Numbered from the stretch's first letter, positions 1 through 9,984 are shown. The stretch: 29,443 nt of DNA from CAWKGC01 sp963849005 (GCA_963849005.1 CAWKGC010000005.1:1-29443), one strand, 5' to 3'. Notes: generated by a model not told the origin, from the letters alone. Translations and numbers: made by a program.

Positions 1-23
1 TAAGCCGCTCACGACATTTCGTC

Positions 24-44
24 ATTCCGGGCCAGACCCGGAAT
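24..44. repeat. Short palindromic intergenic repeat
   Basis: An 8-base arm at 24-31 (ATTCCGGG) is perfectly complementary to 37-44 (CCCGGAAT) across a 5-base spacer. This hairpin form is common as a dispersed intergenic palindrome in proteobacteria. Only one copy was noticed in this window, so its repeated nature is inferred from general knowledge. Confidence 0.55.
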
Positions 45-56
45 CCAGCGTAAACC

Positions 57-107
57 GGGGTCAGAGACGCAATTTGGGGTCAGAGACGTAATTGCGACTC
101 TGACCCC
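57..107. repeat. Tandem plus inverted GGGGTCAGAG repeat
   Basis: Two nearly identical 19-base units lie head to tail at 57-75 and 76-94, each beginning GGGGTCAGAGACG. The second unit also forms an inverted repeat: 76-85 pairs with 98-107 (CTCTGACCCC), with two further pairs inside after one mismatch and a 6-base loop. Elements with GGGGTCAGAG ends are widespread between genes in betaproteobacteria and some accompany REP-type transposases. No transposase is present here. Confidence 0.6.
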
Positions 108-255
108 ATTGCCGCGCTGTATCCTGCCGGGCGCTGGTGGCGTGGTGGGCGGGGCGATCGTGGCATCCATTCCCATGTTGGCCGCGCGGCGCGCACTCGC
201 CATGCGGGCGATCGGATCAAGTGACAGCCGGCCCTGAATGCGATCATGGTGACAG
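108..255. other. Intergenic stretch without a recognised gene
   Basis: The leader before glpS between the repeats and the promoter candidate shows no ORF that could be matched to a family. One plus-strand reading of 129-236 is hydrophobic, but it has no start codon with a ribosome binding site and runs back into the repeats, so it was not called. Confidence 0.5.
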
Positions 256-284
256 TTGACCCGTACGACCGTACCCGCAATACT
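256..284 (+). promoter_or_regulatory. Candidate sigma-70 promoter for the glp operon
   Basis: TTGACC at 256-261 and AATACT at 279-284 are separated by exactly 17 bases (5/6 and 4/6 matches to the sigma-70 boxes). Transcription would start near 291, about 48 bases before the glpS start codon. The spacer contains CGTAC and GTAC repeats that might form an operator. This is inferred from sequence only. Confidence 0.4.
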
Positions 285-338
285 CCGCTTCGCGTCGCCT
301 GAATCCCTGTCCGGCGCTTCGAAGAACACGGAAACCGC

Positions 339-1430
339 ATGGAAATGGTGCTCGAAGGCATCGAACAGCGGGTGGGCGCGCAGGTCCACCTGTACCCGCT
401 GGACCTGGCACTGGTGCCGCGCGCGGTGACCGTCCTGCTGGGCGCGACACAGGCCGGCAAGACCACATTGATGCGCGTGATGGCCGGGCTCGACGCGCCG
501 GCAAGGGGCCGTGTCCTGGCTGACGGCGAGGATGTCACCGGCAAGCCCGTTCGCGATCGCAATGTGGCCATGGTCTACCAGCAGTTCATCAACTACCCGT
601 CGATGACGGTGGCCGACAACATCGCCTCGCCGCTCAAGCTGCGCAGGGACGCCCTTTCGAAACGCGACATCGACGCGCGCGTCAACGAACTCGCCGCCAG
701 GCTGCACATCGAGCCATTCCTGGGCCGCTTGCCCGCCGAACTGTCGGGCGGACAGCAACAGCGCGTCGCACTGGCGCGCGCGCTGGCCAAGGGCGCGCCG
801 CTGATGCTGCTCGACGAGCCGCTGGTGAACCTGGACTACAAGCTGCGCGAGGAACTGCGCGAGGAGCTCTCGCAGTTGTTCGCCAGCGGCCAATCGACGG
901 TCGTCTATGCGACTACCGAACCGACCGAGGCGCTGCTGCTCGGCGGCTACACCGCGGTCCTGGACGCGGGCGAATTGCTGCAGTACGGGCCGACCGCGGA
1001 AGTGTTCCACCGTCCCCGCTCGCTTCGCGTTGCGCGCGCTTTCAGCGACCCGCCGATGAACCTGATGGCGGGCAGCGCCGTCGCCAACGGCGTACGGCTG
1101 CAGGGGGGAAAGGTCTTGCCGCTGGCGCTGCCCGCGAACCGGTCCGAGGTGCTTACCCTGGGGGTTCGTGCCGGAGCCATGCGGGTGCGCGCGCGCGATG
1201 GCGACTTCGCCTTGCAAGGCGAGGTCGAACTGGCGGAGGTCTCCGGCTCCGATACCCTGGTGCACGTGCAAACGCAGGTCGGCGAACTCGTCGCCCAACT
1301 CACCGGCGTGCACGTGTTCTCGCTTGGCGACGCGGTCACGCTGTACCTCGACCCTGCGCAGGCCTACGTGTTCGATTCGGCCGGCGACCTGCTCGTCGCG
1401 CCCGCTGCCCTCCACCGCAGGCAGCACTGA
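339..1430 (+). CDS. glpS: Glycerol ABC transporter ATPase subunit GlpS
   Basis: A 363-residue ABC ATPase of the sugar/glycerol-phosphate (MalK/UgpC) class. Visible motifs are a variant Walker A (GATQAGKT, residues 35-42), the Q-loop at 81-82, a canonical signature LSGGQ at 135-139, and Walker B ending DEP at 159-161. A C-terminal regulatory region follows. The switch histidine is missing: the usual VTHD is ATTE, with Thr193 in place of His. The gene opens an operon whose composition (two different ATPases, two permeases, a DUF2160-like protein and a 577-residue binding protein) matches the glycerol importer described in Rhizobium leguminosarum. The stop is one base before the next start. The family call is firm; glycerol as substrate is inferred from gene order and composition. 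Confidence 0.85.
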   Translation: MEMVLEGIEQRVGAQVHLYPLDLALVPRAVTVLLGATQAGKTTLMRVMAGLDAPARGRVLADGEDVTGKPVRDRNVAMVYQQFINYPSMTVADNIASPLKLRRDALSKRDIDARVNELAARLHIEPFLGRLPAELSGGQQQRVALARALAKGAPLMLLDEPLVNLDYKLREELREELSQLFASGQSTVVYATTEPTEALLLGGYTAVLDAGELLQYGPTAEVFHRPRSLRVARAFSDPPMNLMAGSAVANGVRLQGGKVLPLALPANRSEVLTLGVRAGAMRVRARDGDFALQGEVELAEVSGSDTLVHVQTQVGELVAQLTGVHVFSLGDAVTLYLDPAQAYVFDSAGDLLVAPAALHRRQH

Positions 1431-1431
1431 A

Positions 1432-2463
1432 ATGGCCCGCATCGAACTCGATCTGGCGCATTCCTACCTGCCGAATCCACGCAGCGACGAGGACTACGCG
1501 CTGCTGCCCCTGCAAATGGTCTTCGAGGACGGCGGCGCTTATGCGCTGCTGGGCCCGTCGGGCTGCGGCAAGACCACGCTGCTCAACATTGTCTCGGGGC
1601 TCGTGAAGCCGTCGCAGGGCAGCGTGAAATTCGATGGCACCGAAGTCACGGGACGCACGCCGCAACAACGCAACATCGCCCAGGTGTTCCAGTTTCCGGT
1701 CATCTACGACACGATGACGGTGGCTGAAAACCTCGCCTTCCCCTTGCGCAACCGCGGCGTGCCGGCGGACAGGATCGCGCAGCGCGTCGGCAGGATCGCC
1801 GAGATGCTGGAATTGAGCGGGCAGCTGAACTCGCGCGCCGCGGGCCTCGCGGCCGACGCGAAGCAGAAGATCTCGCTGGGCCGCGGCCTGGTGCGCGAAG
1901 ACGTATCGGCGGTGCTGTTCGACGAGCCGCTCACGGTGATCGATCCGCACCTCAAGTGGAAACTGCGACGCAAGCTGAAGCAGATCCACCACGAGCTCAA
2001 GCTCACGTTGATCTACGTCACCCACGACCAGGTCGAGGCCCTCACCTTCGCCGACCAGGTGGTGGTGATGACACGCGGCCGGGCGGTGCAGACGGGGACT
2101 GCCTCCGACCTGTTCGAGCGCCCGCAGCATACCTTCGTCGGCCACTTCATCGGCTCGCCGGGCATGAACTTCCTGCCGGGGCCCGACGGGACGACGCTTG
2201 GCGTGCGCCCCGAATACGTGACGCTCGCCATGCCGGGCGCGCACGGCGCGCTGCCTGCCACCGTGACACAGGCACAGGACATCGGCACCTATTGGCTCGT
2301 GACGGCGCTGATCCGCGACGGCGCGGGCGAATCGGTGGTCCGCGCCCGCCTCGGCCCGGAGCAGGAAATTCCCGGGGCCGGGGACGCCATCTGGCTGAAC
2401 GTGGTCGGCAAGCACACCTGCTACTACCGCAATGAAGTGCTGGTCGACGGGGAAACGGCGTGA
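1432..2463 (+). CDS. glpT: Glycerol ABC transporter ATPase subunit GlpT
   Basis: A 343-residue ABC ATPase that would pair with GlpS. Walker A is canonical (GPSGCGKT, residues 41-48), the Q-loop is Q87, Walker B ends DEP at 164-166 and the switch histidine H198 is present in VTHD. The signature motif is degenerate: the position of LSGGQ reads LAADA (139-143), followed by KQK. This complements GlpS, which keeps the signature but lacks the histidine. The start is the ATG one base after the glpS stop. Frame remains open upstream, but that stretch overlaps glpS. The stop overlaps the GTG of glpP by four bases (GTGA), indicating translational coupling. Not to be confused with the MFS protein GlpT of E. 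coli. Confidence 0.85.
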   Translation: MARIELDLAHSYLPNPRSDEDYALLPLQMVFEDGGAYALLGPSGCGKTTLLNIVSGLVKPSQGSVKFDGTEVTGRTPQQRNIAQVFQFPVIYDTMTVAENLAFPLRNRGVPADRIAQRVGRIAEMLELSGQLNSRAAGLAADAKQKISLGRGLVREDVSAVLFDEPLTVIDPHLKWKLRRKLKQIHHELKLTLIYVTHDQVEALTFADQVVVMTRGRAVQTGTASDLFERPQHTFVGHFIGSPGMNFLPGPDGTTLGVRPEYVTLAMPGAHGALPATVTQAQDIGTYWLVTALIRDGAGESVVRARLGPEQEIPGAGDAIWLNVVGKHTCYYRNEVLVDGETA

Positions 2464-3341
2464 AGCCGGTCAACCAGAAGGCCTGGTTCCTGATCCTGCC
2501 GGTGGTGCTGTGCGTGGCGTTCTCGGCCATCCTGCCGCTGATGACGGTGGTGAACTACTCGGTGCAGGACATCATTTCGCCCGAGCGGCGCGTGTTCGTC
2601 GGCACCGAATGGTTCAAGTCGGTGATGCGCGACGACGACCTGCAGGGCGCCCTCAGGCGCCAAATCCTGTTTTCGCTCGCCGTGCTGGCAGTGGAGATCC
2701 CGCTGGGCATCGCGCTTGCGCTCGCCATGCCGGCCAAGGGCTGGAAATCGTCCGCGGTGCTGGTGCTGGTCGCGATCTCGCTCCTGATCCCCTGGAACGT
2801 GGTCGGCACGATCTGGCAGATCTACGGGCGCACCGATATCGGCCTGATGGGCGCCGCGCTCGCCGGCCTGGGCTTCGACTACAGCTACACGGGCAATGCC
2901 ACCCACGCCTGGCTGACAGTGCTGCTGATGGACGTCTGGCACTGGACGCCGCTGGTGGCACTCCTGTGCTTCGCGGGCCTGCGCGCCATCCCCGACGCCT
3001 ACTACCAGGCTGCGAGCATCGACGGCGCCAGCAAGTTCGCGGTGTTCCGCTACATCCAGCTGCCGAAGCTGCGCGGCGTGCTGATGATCGCGGTGCTGCT
3101 GCGTTTCATGGACAGCTTCATGATCTATACCGAGCCCTTCGTCCTCACCGGCGGCGGGCCCGGCAACGCGACGACTTTCCTTTCGCAGTACCTGACGCAG
3201 AAGGCCGTCGGGCAGTTCGATCTCGGGCCGGCGGCGGCGTTTTCGCTGATCTATTTCCTCATCATCCTGCTGCTGTGCTTCATCCTCTTCAACTGGATGC
3301 AGCGCGTGGGCACCGCCGACAAGGAGGCCACTCATGGATGA
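2460..3341 (+). CDS. glpP: Glycerol ABC transporter permease GlpP
   Basis: A 293-residue inner-membrane permease of the MalF/UgpA type with about six hydrophobic helices, the first at residues 9-32. The cytoplasmic EAA-like loop that docks on the ATPase is visible as AASIDGASKF followed by RYIQLPKL. It starts with GTG inside the glpT stop (GTGA overlap) and overlaps glpQ by eight bases, so it is part of one polycistronic message. It would form the membrane channel together with GlpQ. Permease family membership is certain; the substrate is inferred from the operon. Confidence 0.85.
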   Translation: MKPVNQKAWFLILPVVLCVAFSAILPLMTVVNYSVQDIISPERRVFVGTEWFKSVMRDDDLQGALRRQILFSLAVLAVEIPLGIALALAMPAKGWKSSAVLVLVAISLLIPWNVVGTIWQIYGRTDIGLMGAALAGLGFDYSYTGNATHAWLTVLLMDVWHWTPLVALLCFAGLRAIPDAYYQAASIDGASKFAVFRYIQLPKLRGVLMIAVLLRFMDSFMIYTEPFVLTGGGPGNATTFLSQYLTQKAVGQFDLGPAAAFSLIYFLIILLLCFILFNWMQRVGTADKEATHG

Positions 3342-4146
3342 CAGGCGCTCCGGGGCGGGGGCCGTCCTGCTCACCCTCTACCTCGTGTTCGCCATCCTGC
3401 CGGTGTACTGGATGATCAACATGTCGTTCAAGACCAACGAGGAGATTCTCTCCACCTTCAGCCTGTGGCCGCGGCATTTCACCACCGACCACTACCGGAC
3501 CATCTTCACCGACGTGTCGTGGTACTCGGGCTACATCAACTCGATGATCTACGTGGCCATCAACACCGTGATCTCGCTCGCCGTGGCGCTGCCCGCGGCC
3601 TATGCGTTCTCGCGCTACCGCTTCCTCGGCGACAAGCATGTGTTCTTCTGGCTGCTGACCAACCGCATGACGCCGCCGGCCGTGTTCCTGCTGCCGTTCT
3701 TCCAGCTGTACACGACGCTGGGGCTCATGGACACGCACATCGCGGTGGCGCTCGCGCACCTGGTGTTCAACGTGCCGCTGGCGGTATGGATCCTGGAAGG
3801 CTTCATGAGCGGCATCCCGCGCGAGATCGACGAGACCGCGTACATCGACGGCTATTCGTTTCCGCGCTTCTTTGTCACGATCTTCATCCCGTTGATCAAG
3901 TCCGGTATCGGCGTGGCGGCGTTCTTCTGCTTCATGTTCAGCTGGGTCGAACTGCTGATGGCGCGCACGCTCACCAGCGTGAACGCCAAGCCGATCGTCG
4001 CGGTGATGACGCGCACGGTCTCGGCCTCGGGCATGGACTGGGGCGTGCTCGCCGCGGCCGGCGTACTGACCATCGTGCCGGGTGCCATCGTGATCTGGTT
4101 CGTGCGCCACTACATCGCCAAGGGGTTCGCGATGGGCCGCGTCTAG
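3334..4146 (+). CDS. glpQ: Glycerol ABC transporter permease GlpQ
   Basis: A 270-residue permease of the MalG/UgpE type, partner of GlpP. Six hydrophobic segments are visible and the EAA-like loop reads DETAYIDGYSF followed by FIPLIKSG. A strong ribosome binding site (AAGGAGG, 3321-3327) lies six bases before the ATG, inside the end of glpP, and the two genes overlap by eight bases. It belongs to the membrane part of the proposed glycerol importer. It is unrelated to the E. coli phosphodiesterase called GlpQ. Confidence 0.85.
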   Translation: MDDRRSGAGAVLLTLYLVFAILPVYWMINMSFKTNEEILSTFSLWPRHFTTDHYRTIFTDVSWYSGYINSMIYVAINTVISLAVALPAAYAFSRYRFLGDKHVFFWLLTNRMTPPAVFLLPFFQLYTTLGLMDTHIAVALAHLVFNVPLAVWILEGFMSGIPREIDETAYIDGYSFPRFFVTIFIPLIKSGIGVAAFFCFMFSWVELLMARTLTSVNAKPIVAVMTRTVSASGMDWGVLAAAGVLTIVPGAIVIWFVRHYIAKGFAMGRV

Positions 4147-4169
4147 CCGCGGGCGGAAAGGAGCCCGAG

Positions 4170-4478
4170 ATGTTCGAATGGATGGCATGGACCCTGCCCA
4201 CGGCTGTGTTCTTCGGCTGCATCGTGCTGATGCTGGCAGGCATGACGGTGTGGGAACTCAAGTCGCCGACCGTGGAGCGCAAGGGCTGGCTGCCGATGGC
4301 AACGACGCGCGGCGACCGGCTGTTCATCGGGCTCTTGCTCGCAGCCTACGTGAACCTGGCCTTCCTGGCGGTAAGCGAGAAGATGATCGGCTGGTTCGGC
4401 CTCGAACAGGAGCCGTCGATCTGGGTCAGCTTCGCGGCCTCGATGCTGCTGCTTGCGTTGGTGATGCGCAAGGGCTAG
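4170..4478 (+). CDS. glpU: Small DUF2160-type membrane protein GlpU
   Basis: A 102-residue protein with three hydrophobic segments (about residues 8-28, 50-68 and 82-99), resembling the DUF2160 small integral membrane family. Its position between the second permease and the binding protein is characteristic of glycerol ABC operons, where it is named GlpU. Its biochemical role is not established. It could stabilise the permease or act as an accessory subunit. A ribosome binding site (AAAGGAG, 4157-4163) precedes the ATG. The gene lies 23 bases after glpQ. Confidence 0.8.
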   Translation: MFEWMAWTLPTAVFFGCIVLMLAGMTVWELKSPTVERKGWLPMATTRGDRLFIGLLLAAYVNLAFLAVSEKMIGWFGLEQEPSIWVSFAASMLLLALVMRKG

Positions 4479-4493
4479 CGTGTGCAAACAAGG

Positions 4494-4519
4494 CGCCCGG
4501 CCAATCTTCCCGGCCGGCG
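4494..4519 (+). other. Intercistronic hairpin before glpV
   Basis: In the 81-base gap between glpU and glpV, CCGGCC at 4497-4502 pairs with GGCCGG at 4512-4517, and CGC/GCG pairs extend the stem past a one-base bulge. There is no T-run after it. Such hairpins near binding-protein genes can stabilise transcript ends and allow unequal expression; that role here is inference. Confidence 0.35.
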
Positions 4520-4559
4520 TGTCCGTGCAGTCAACGGGAAGCACTAGGAGGAGACAAAG

Positions 4560-6293
<1,734 letters not shown>

Positions 6294-6317
6294 CCCGAAG
6301 CCGCTGCGGATTGCGCT

Positions 6318-6348
6318 GCCCCCGGCGTTGGCGCGCCGGGGGCATTTT
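6318..6348 (+). terminator. Intrinsic terminator of the glp operon
   Basis: A perfect 10-base stem (6318-6327 GCCCCCGGCG with 6334-6343) and a 6-base loop are followed by ATTTT at 6344-6348. The T-run reaches the stop codon of the convergent gene. Read from the other strand there is no T-run, so it probably works only for glpV. Confidence 0.8.
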
Positions 6349-8024
6349 CATTCAGGAAGGCCGAGGACTCTCTGGCGCAAGGAAAGCAACTCGTGGCGTT
6401 CCGCCCGGTAGTAGAGACCGCCCGAATTCGTCTGCCGCGCGATGCTTTCATGTTTCACCGGGAAGTTGAGTCCCGGCACGATCCAGATCCGCTCCTGCGC
6501 CCAGTAATTCGCGTTCCACGCCCGTATCCAGCCTTCTCCTTCTGCCAAGAACGCGAGGAACTTGCCGGCGGGAACCTCGACCATTTCGCGCAAGGCAATA
6601 CGAAAGTCGTACTGGAACGTCCGGCGGCCGCCATTGCCGTCGCCCGCGAATGCCGTGATCCACTTCTTGCCGACGAACAATTCCGCCGGCGTGAACTGCC
6701 GGGGAGTCTCCAAGGCCAGGTTCGGGTTGCGCATGAAGTTACCCATCGAGTCGAGTACTGTCCTGCCCTCGTTCAGTTCGACGATGTCGCGATCCGCATC
6801 TACGCGCGTTACGCGAAAGCCGGTCTTGCGCTCTTCTATCCCGCTCAGGATGTCCGTCACCCGATACCTTGCCCCGTCCCCGACCGAAAACACGCGGCCC
6901 AGCGGAAAGCGGCCCGCCGAGTACGGGTTTTCGGACGACGAGAGGGCCTTCGGCAGGAAACTGCCTCCCGATTGGGCATTTGGGAGGACCAGGGCGAACG
7001 GCGCGGCCGCCGCCTCGGGAGCGGATGCGGGGACCGCAGGAGAGGCGACCTTGCTTTCCGCTATCAGCCGGTCAAGCCGAAGTTGCGCAATTTCCGCGAA
7101 ACGCCCGTTGGGGAACTCGCGCAGGTAGCTTACCCAGTCCTCCGCCTTCTTCGATGACTTGACCCGGTTCCATGCGGCAAGGTCCTCCGCGACCTGCCGT
7201 TCCAGTTCGCTTTCGGAAAGTTTCTTCCGCCGGTCCGGAAAAAGGAAGACGTCGCTTTCCAGCGATGTGGTTTCCCAGGGGATCTGCGCGCTCCCTGAGG
7301 CAAGGCGCACATTCAGGCGCACGCGCTTCAGGGCATCCTCGATACGCGCGTCACGGACCGCAAGCTCCTTGAGGAGGTGCTCGGTGTACAGGCCGTTCTT
7401 TCCCGCTCCATCGGAGGCCACCTTGCCGGGCGCGGTGGCATAGGCGATCAGGCTGCCGGCAGGCGCGTCGAACTGGGAGAGGCCCTTCTGCTCCGGAACA
7501 TACCTCGAGCCGAACGGATTGTTGCGGCAGGCGTCGAGCATGATGATGAAGGTCTTTTCCCCTGCTCCTGAAAGGGTGCCGATCAATTGGTTCAGGTCCA
7601 CGCAGCGCTGCTTGATCTGCTCCGCCGAAGTCACGTCGGCGTCCACCGGCAGCAGGTAATTGCGCCAGTCGAGCTGCACCGCGTGCCCGGCGTAATAGAA
7701 GACAACCTGCTTCGTCCCGGGCATGCGGATCGTTGTGCCGAAGCGCTCGATCGCCGTCATCATGTCGTCGTGGTTGGCATCGATCTGCGAATCGACGGTG
7801 AATCCCGCCAATTCCAGCAACGCGGTCATGGCCCGGGCATCGTTGGCCGGATTGAGCAGCGGCGAGCGGCGATAGGCGTTGTTGCCGATCACGAGCGCCG
7901 GCCGCGACGCATCGGCGCCGGCAGCCCGGCCCGGGCACATGGCAACGGCCGGGGCAATTGCCGCAAGCGCCTTGATGAAAGTCCTTCGAGTTGTCACATC
8001 GTTGCCCTGCGAAATTTGCGCCAC
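6348..8024 (-). CDS. Tat-exported caspase-family (C14) protein
   Basis: A 558-residue protein with a twin-arginine signal at its N-terminus (TTRRTFIKA, residues 11-19, then a hydrophobic stretch to AAGA). A caspase/metacaspase p20-like domain follows, with the catalytic pair visible: His114 in YYAGH and Cys166 in LDACRNNPF. A linker near 270-320 carries a YLREFPNGRFAEIA repeat-like motif typical of bacterial caspase proteins. The last 180 residues form a domain I cannot assign. The start is GTG at 8024. A second GTG nine codons later would give a shorter Tat n-region (MTTRRTF) and follows a CAGGG, so it is a realistic alternative. It lies 154 bases downstream of the haloperoxidase-like gene. 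The substrate is unknown. Confidence 0.8.
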   Translation of the reverse strand: MAQISQGNDVTTRRTFIKALAAIAPAVAMCPGRAAGADASRPALVIGNNAYRRSPLLNPANDARAMTALLELAGFTVDSQIDANHDDMMTAIERFGTTIRMPGTKQVVFYYAGHAVQLDWRNYLLPVDADVTSAEQIKQRCVDLNQLIGTLSGAGEKTFIIMLDACRNNPFGSRYVPEQKGLSQFDAPAGSLIAYATAPGKVASDGAGKNGLYTEHLLKELAVRDARIEDALKRVRLNVRLASGSAQIPWETTSLESDVFLFPDRRKKLSESELERQVAEDLAAWNRVKSSKKAEDWVSYLREFPNGRFAEIAQLRLDRLIAESKVASPAVPASAPEAAAAPFALVLPNAQSGGSFLPKALSSSENPYSAGRFPLGRVFSVGDGARYRVTDILSGIEERKTGFRVTRVDADRDIVELNEGRTVLDSMGNFMRNPNLALETPRQFTPAELFVGKKWITAFAGDGNGGRRTFQYDFRIALREMVEVPAGKFLAFLAEGEGWIRAWNANYWAQERIWIVPGLNFPVKHESIARQTNSGGLYYRAERHELLSLRQRVLGLPE

Positions 8025-8178
8025 GCATGCCCCGGACAGTCTACATCAGCGCCTCTTCCCCGGTGACAGTGAACACCCTGCCGGACCTCTCGGTGAAATT
8101 GCCCTCTTCCGTTCGCGCCTGGCTCGTGCCACTAGAATTTCGCCAGCACGTCACGGGCCAGTTTCACCTGCAGGCCGT

Positions 8179-9441
8179 TCACTGTGGCGCGCGCAGCTGC
8201 CTCGCCACCGCCAGTTCCCCGACCTGCCTGCCCATGGCGGCGCCGGCCTCGGTCGACGTGCGGAAATGAACGCCTTCGTAGATGCGCGCGTCCGATACCT
8301 CCTGCACGAAGTCGTCGATCGTCGTCCACCGCCGTACCGCTCCCTTGGCGGTCGGGCTGCTGGTCGCGAGTACCGGCATCGCGCCGTCGCCGACTTCGGC
8401 CCGAAGCACCGTGGCAACCGAGGCCGCGAGAATGCTGTGCGCGCTCGGATACTCCGGGTGCATCGGCGTCTCGATGAAAGGAGTCCAGCCCGCCTCGGGT
8501 CCGGTCGCGTCGTTGCCGTCGATGTCCGCGTTGCGAATCGCGGTCGACGGCCGCCAGAAGTTGTAGTGGTACTTGGCGTCGAAGACCGCGATCATGGCGT
8601 CGTCCATGGCCTGCGCCACGGCGGCGAACAAGCGCGCGTTCTGCGCCGGTTCGCGGCCCGGCATGAGGGCAACGGAACGCACGACCCCGTGATAGATCGG
8701 TGGCAGCGAATACTCCCAGAAGCGGGCGATCTCGGTCTGCCCGGCATTGCGCTGGGCGCTGTTCCTGCCCCCGAGCGCCTTGACCTCGTTGTAGTCGCGC
8801 GCCCATAACCCGCTCGCCAGCGCCGGAGGCGGGCCGGGACGGAACTGCGATGCACTCGCCATCAGCCACGGCTTGCGCTGCGGCCACTGGGGCACGGCCG
8901 GCATTGCTGTCGGGACGTAGTGGCCGGCTGCGGCATGCGGCCGGTATTTCTCCGGCACAGTGGCGCTGTCGTCGGCGCGCGATGCGAGGACCGCGGCAGC
9001 AGCCTTCTCCCCGACGGCGATTCCGGCTGACTTGGAAGCGCCATCGCCAATCGACGCCATCGCCGCCTGGTAGGCCGAGTCGATGGACGCTTGCTGCGCC
9101 GGTATCAGCTTCACGAGCGTTGCGCGATTTGCGGCGGCAACCGCCGCCTCGACAGACGCACCTTGCGCTGGCTCCAGTTGAATGCCATTCGATGGGTAGC
9201 GCCCGGTGATGGCATTCACCGCCTCATGCACCGCAGTCTGGACGATGGCCATCGCCCGGACGGCGGGAGGCGTGCCGAGCTTGCTTTCGACAACGAGTTC
9301 CCCCGCCTTGGCGTTCCAGTCGGTGATCACGTCGGCCTTCGCGTCGATCACACAGGCTGCAAGTGCCAATGCCGCCAGGGCGAATCGGGTTCCACGGGAC
9401 GCGGGTTCAGTGCGCACGATTGTTCCTCGGGTAGTGGTCAT
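8179..9441 (-). CDS. Vanadium haloperoxidase-like PAP2 superfamily enzyme
   Basis: A 420-residue protein with an N-terminal hydrophobic segment (residues 19-31) that looks like a signal peptide. The vanadate/phosphate-binding set of the PAP2-haloperoxidase superfamily is visible: K290-x6-R297-P298, P332-S333-A334-H335, and R386 with H392 in ARIYEGVHF. Length and spacing fit the chloroperoxidase-like branch better than small PAP2 phosphatases. An acid phosphatase activity cannot be excluded from sequence. The start is the ATG with GAGGAG six bases upstream; an upstream ATG would add 22 poorly conserved-looking residues. It follows the DUF3455 gene by ten bases and is the last member of the tight minus-strand group. 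Confidence 0.75.
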   Translation of the reverse strand: MTTTRGTIVRTEPASRGTRFALAALALAACVIDAKADVITDWNAKAGELVVESKLGTPPAVRAMAIVQTAVHEAVNAITGRYPSNGIQLEPAQGASVEAAVAAANRATLVKLIPAQQASIDSAYQAAMASIGDGASKSAGIAVGEKAAAAVLASRADDSATVPEKYRPHAAAGHYVPTAMPAVPQWPQRKPWLMASASQFRPGPPPALASGLWARDYNEVKALGGRNSAQRNAGQTEIARFWEYSLPPIYHGVVRSVALMPGREPAQNARLFAAVAQAMDDAMIAVFDAKYHYNFWRPSTAIRNADIDGNDATGPEAGWTPFIETPMHPEYPSAHSILAASVATVLRAEVGDGAMPVLATSSPTAKGAVRRWTTIDDFVQEVSDARIYEGVHFRTSTEAGAAMGRQVGELAVARQLRAPQ

Positions 9442-9451
9442 GCCTGGCTCC

Positions 9452-9973
9452 TCAACGTTGGGTGAAAAAGTAATAGTCGGCCGTGTATGAGACGCGCAGC
9501 GGTGCATCGCCCGTGCACTCCGCCGAGGGCGCCACGCCTCCGACGGTGTTCACGCGCTGGATGCTGCTTACCTTGCTGAAGGACCCTTCCGGGCCGGTCG
9601 GCCTCGCGGCAAGCAGCAGCCAGGGGATTGCGCCGGCGACCGGGGCATCGGCGCGCTCCTTTACCGTGCCCAGGACCTTGCTGCCATCGGCCGCCTGCCA
9701 GTACGGGCCCGCGCCGTGCCGGCCGACCGGATTGCCGCGCAGGTCGAAGAGCTCGGCCTCGGGCGCGACGAATGCCCATTCGCGGCCCGCGGCCGCACCC
9801 TGCTTCGCGCGGCATTCGTAGATCTGCACGCCCCTTGCCGGAACGACCATCGCCAGCACTTCGTCCGCACCCGGCTGGAGCCTTGCGGGAACCTGCATTT
9901 GCGCGTTGTTCGCGCATGCCGCCCCCGTCAGTACCAGTGCGCCGATCGCAATCGCCTTGAGTTCGCTGTCCAT
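9452..9973 (-). CDS. Secreted DUF3455 domain protein
   Basis: A 173-residue protein with a signal peptide (residues 1-21, ending GAACA) and a DUF3455-type domain. Recognisable family motifs are GVQIYECR, WAFVAPEA, GAGPYWQAADGS, AIPWLLL and YTADYYFF. The family has no established function; many members occur as secreted proteins in bacteria and fungi. GGAGG lies five bases before the chosen ATG (9973). An ATG four codons earlier touches the methyltransferase stop but has no clear binding site. The Cys in GAAC lacks a Leu at -3, so it is a poor lipobox. It sits 11 bases after the methyltransferase and 10 before the haloperoxidase-like gene. Confidence 0.75.
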   Translation of the reverse strand: MDSELKAIAIGALVLTGAACANNAQMQVPARLQPGADEVLAMVVPARGVQIYECRAKQGAAAGREWAFVAPEAELFDLRGNPVGRHGAGPYWQAADGSKVLGTVKERADAPVAGAIPWLLLAARPTGPEGSFSKVSSIQRVNTVGGVAPSAECTGDAPLRVSYTADYYFFTQR

Positions 9974-9984
9974 CGTCGCCTCCA

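Noticed and set aside
129..236. Hydrophobic plus-strand reading in the first intergenic region
   Set aside because: No start codon with a ribosome binding site, short, and it runs back into repeated DNA.
9..1442. Long minus-strand reading antisense to glpS
   Set aside because: It lies antisense to a gene with Walker A, signature and Walker B motifs, and its residues are rich in Arg/His/Gln without family patterns, typical of a GC-rich shadow frame.
8132..8178. Possible frameshift extending the haloperoxidase-like protein at its C-terminus
   Set aside because: An alternative frame ends with a protein-like tail, but all expected motifs are already complete in the main frame, so no break is needed.
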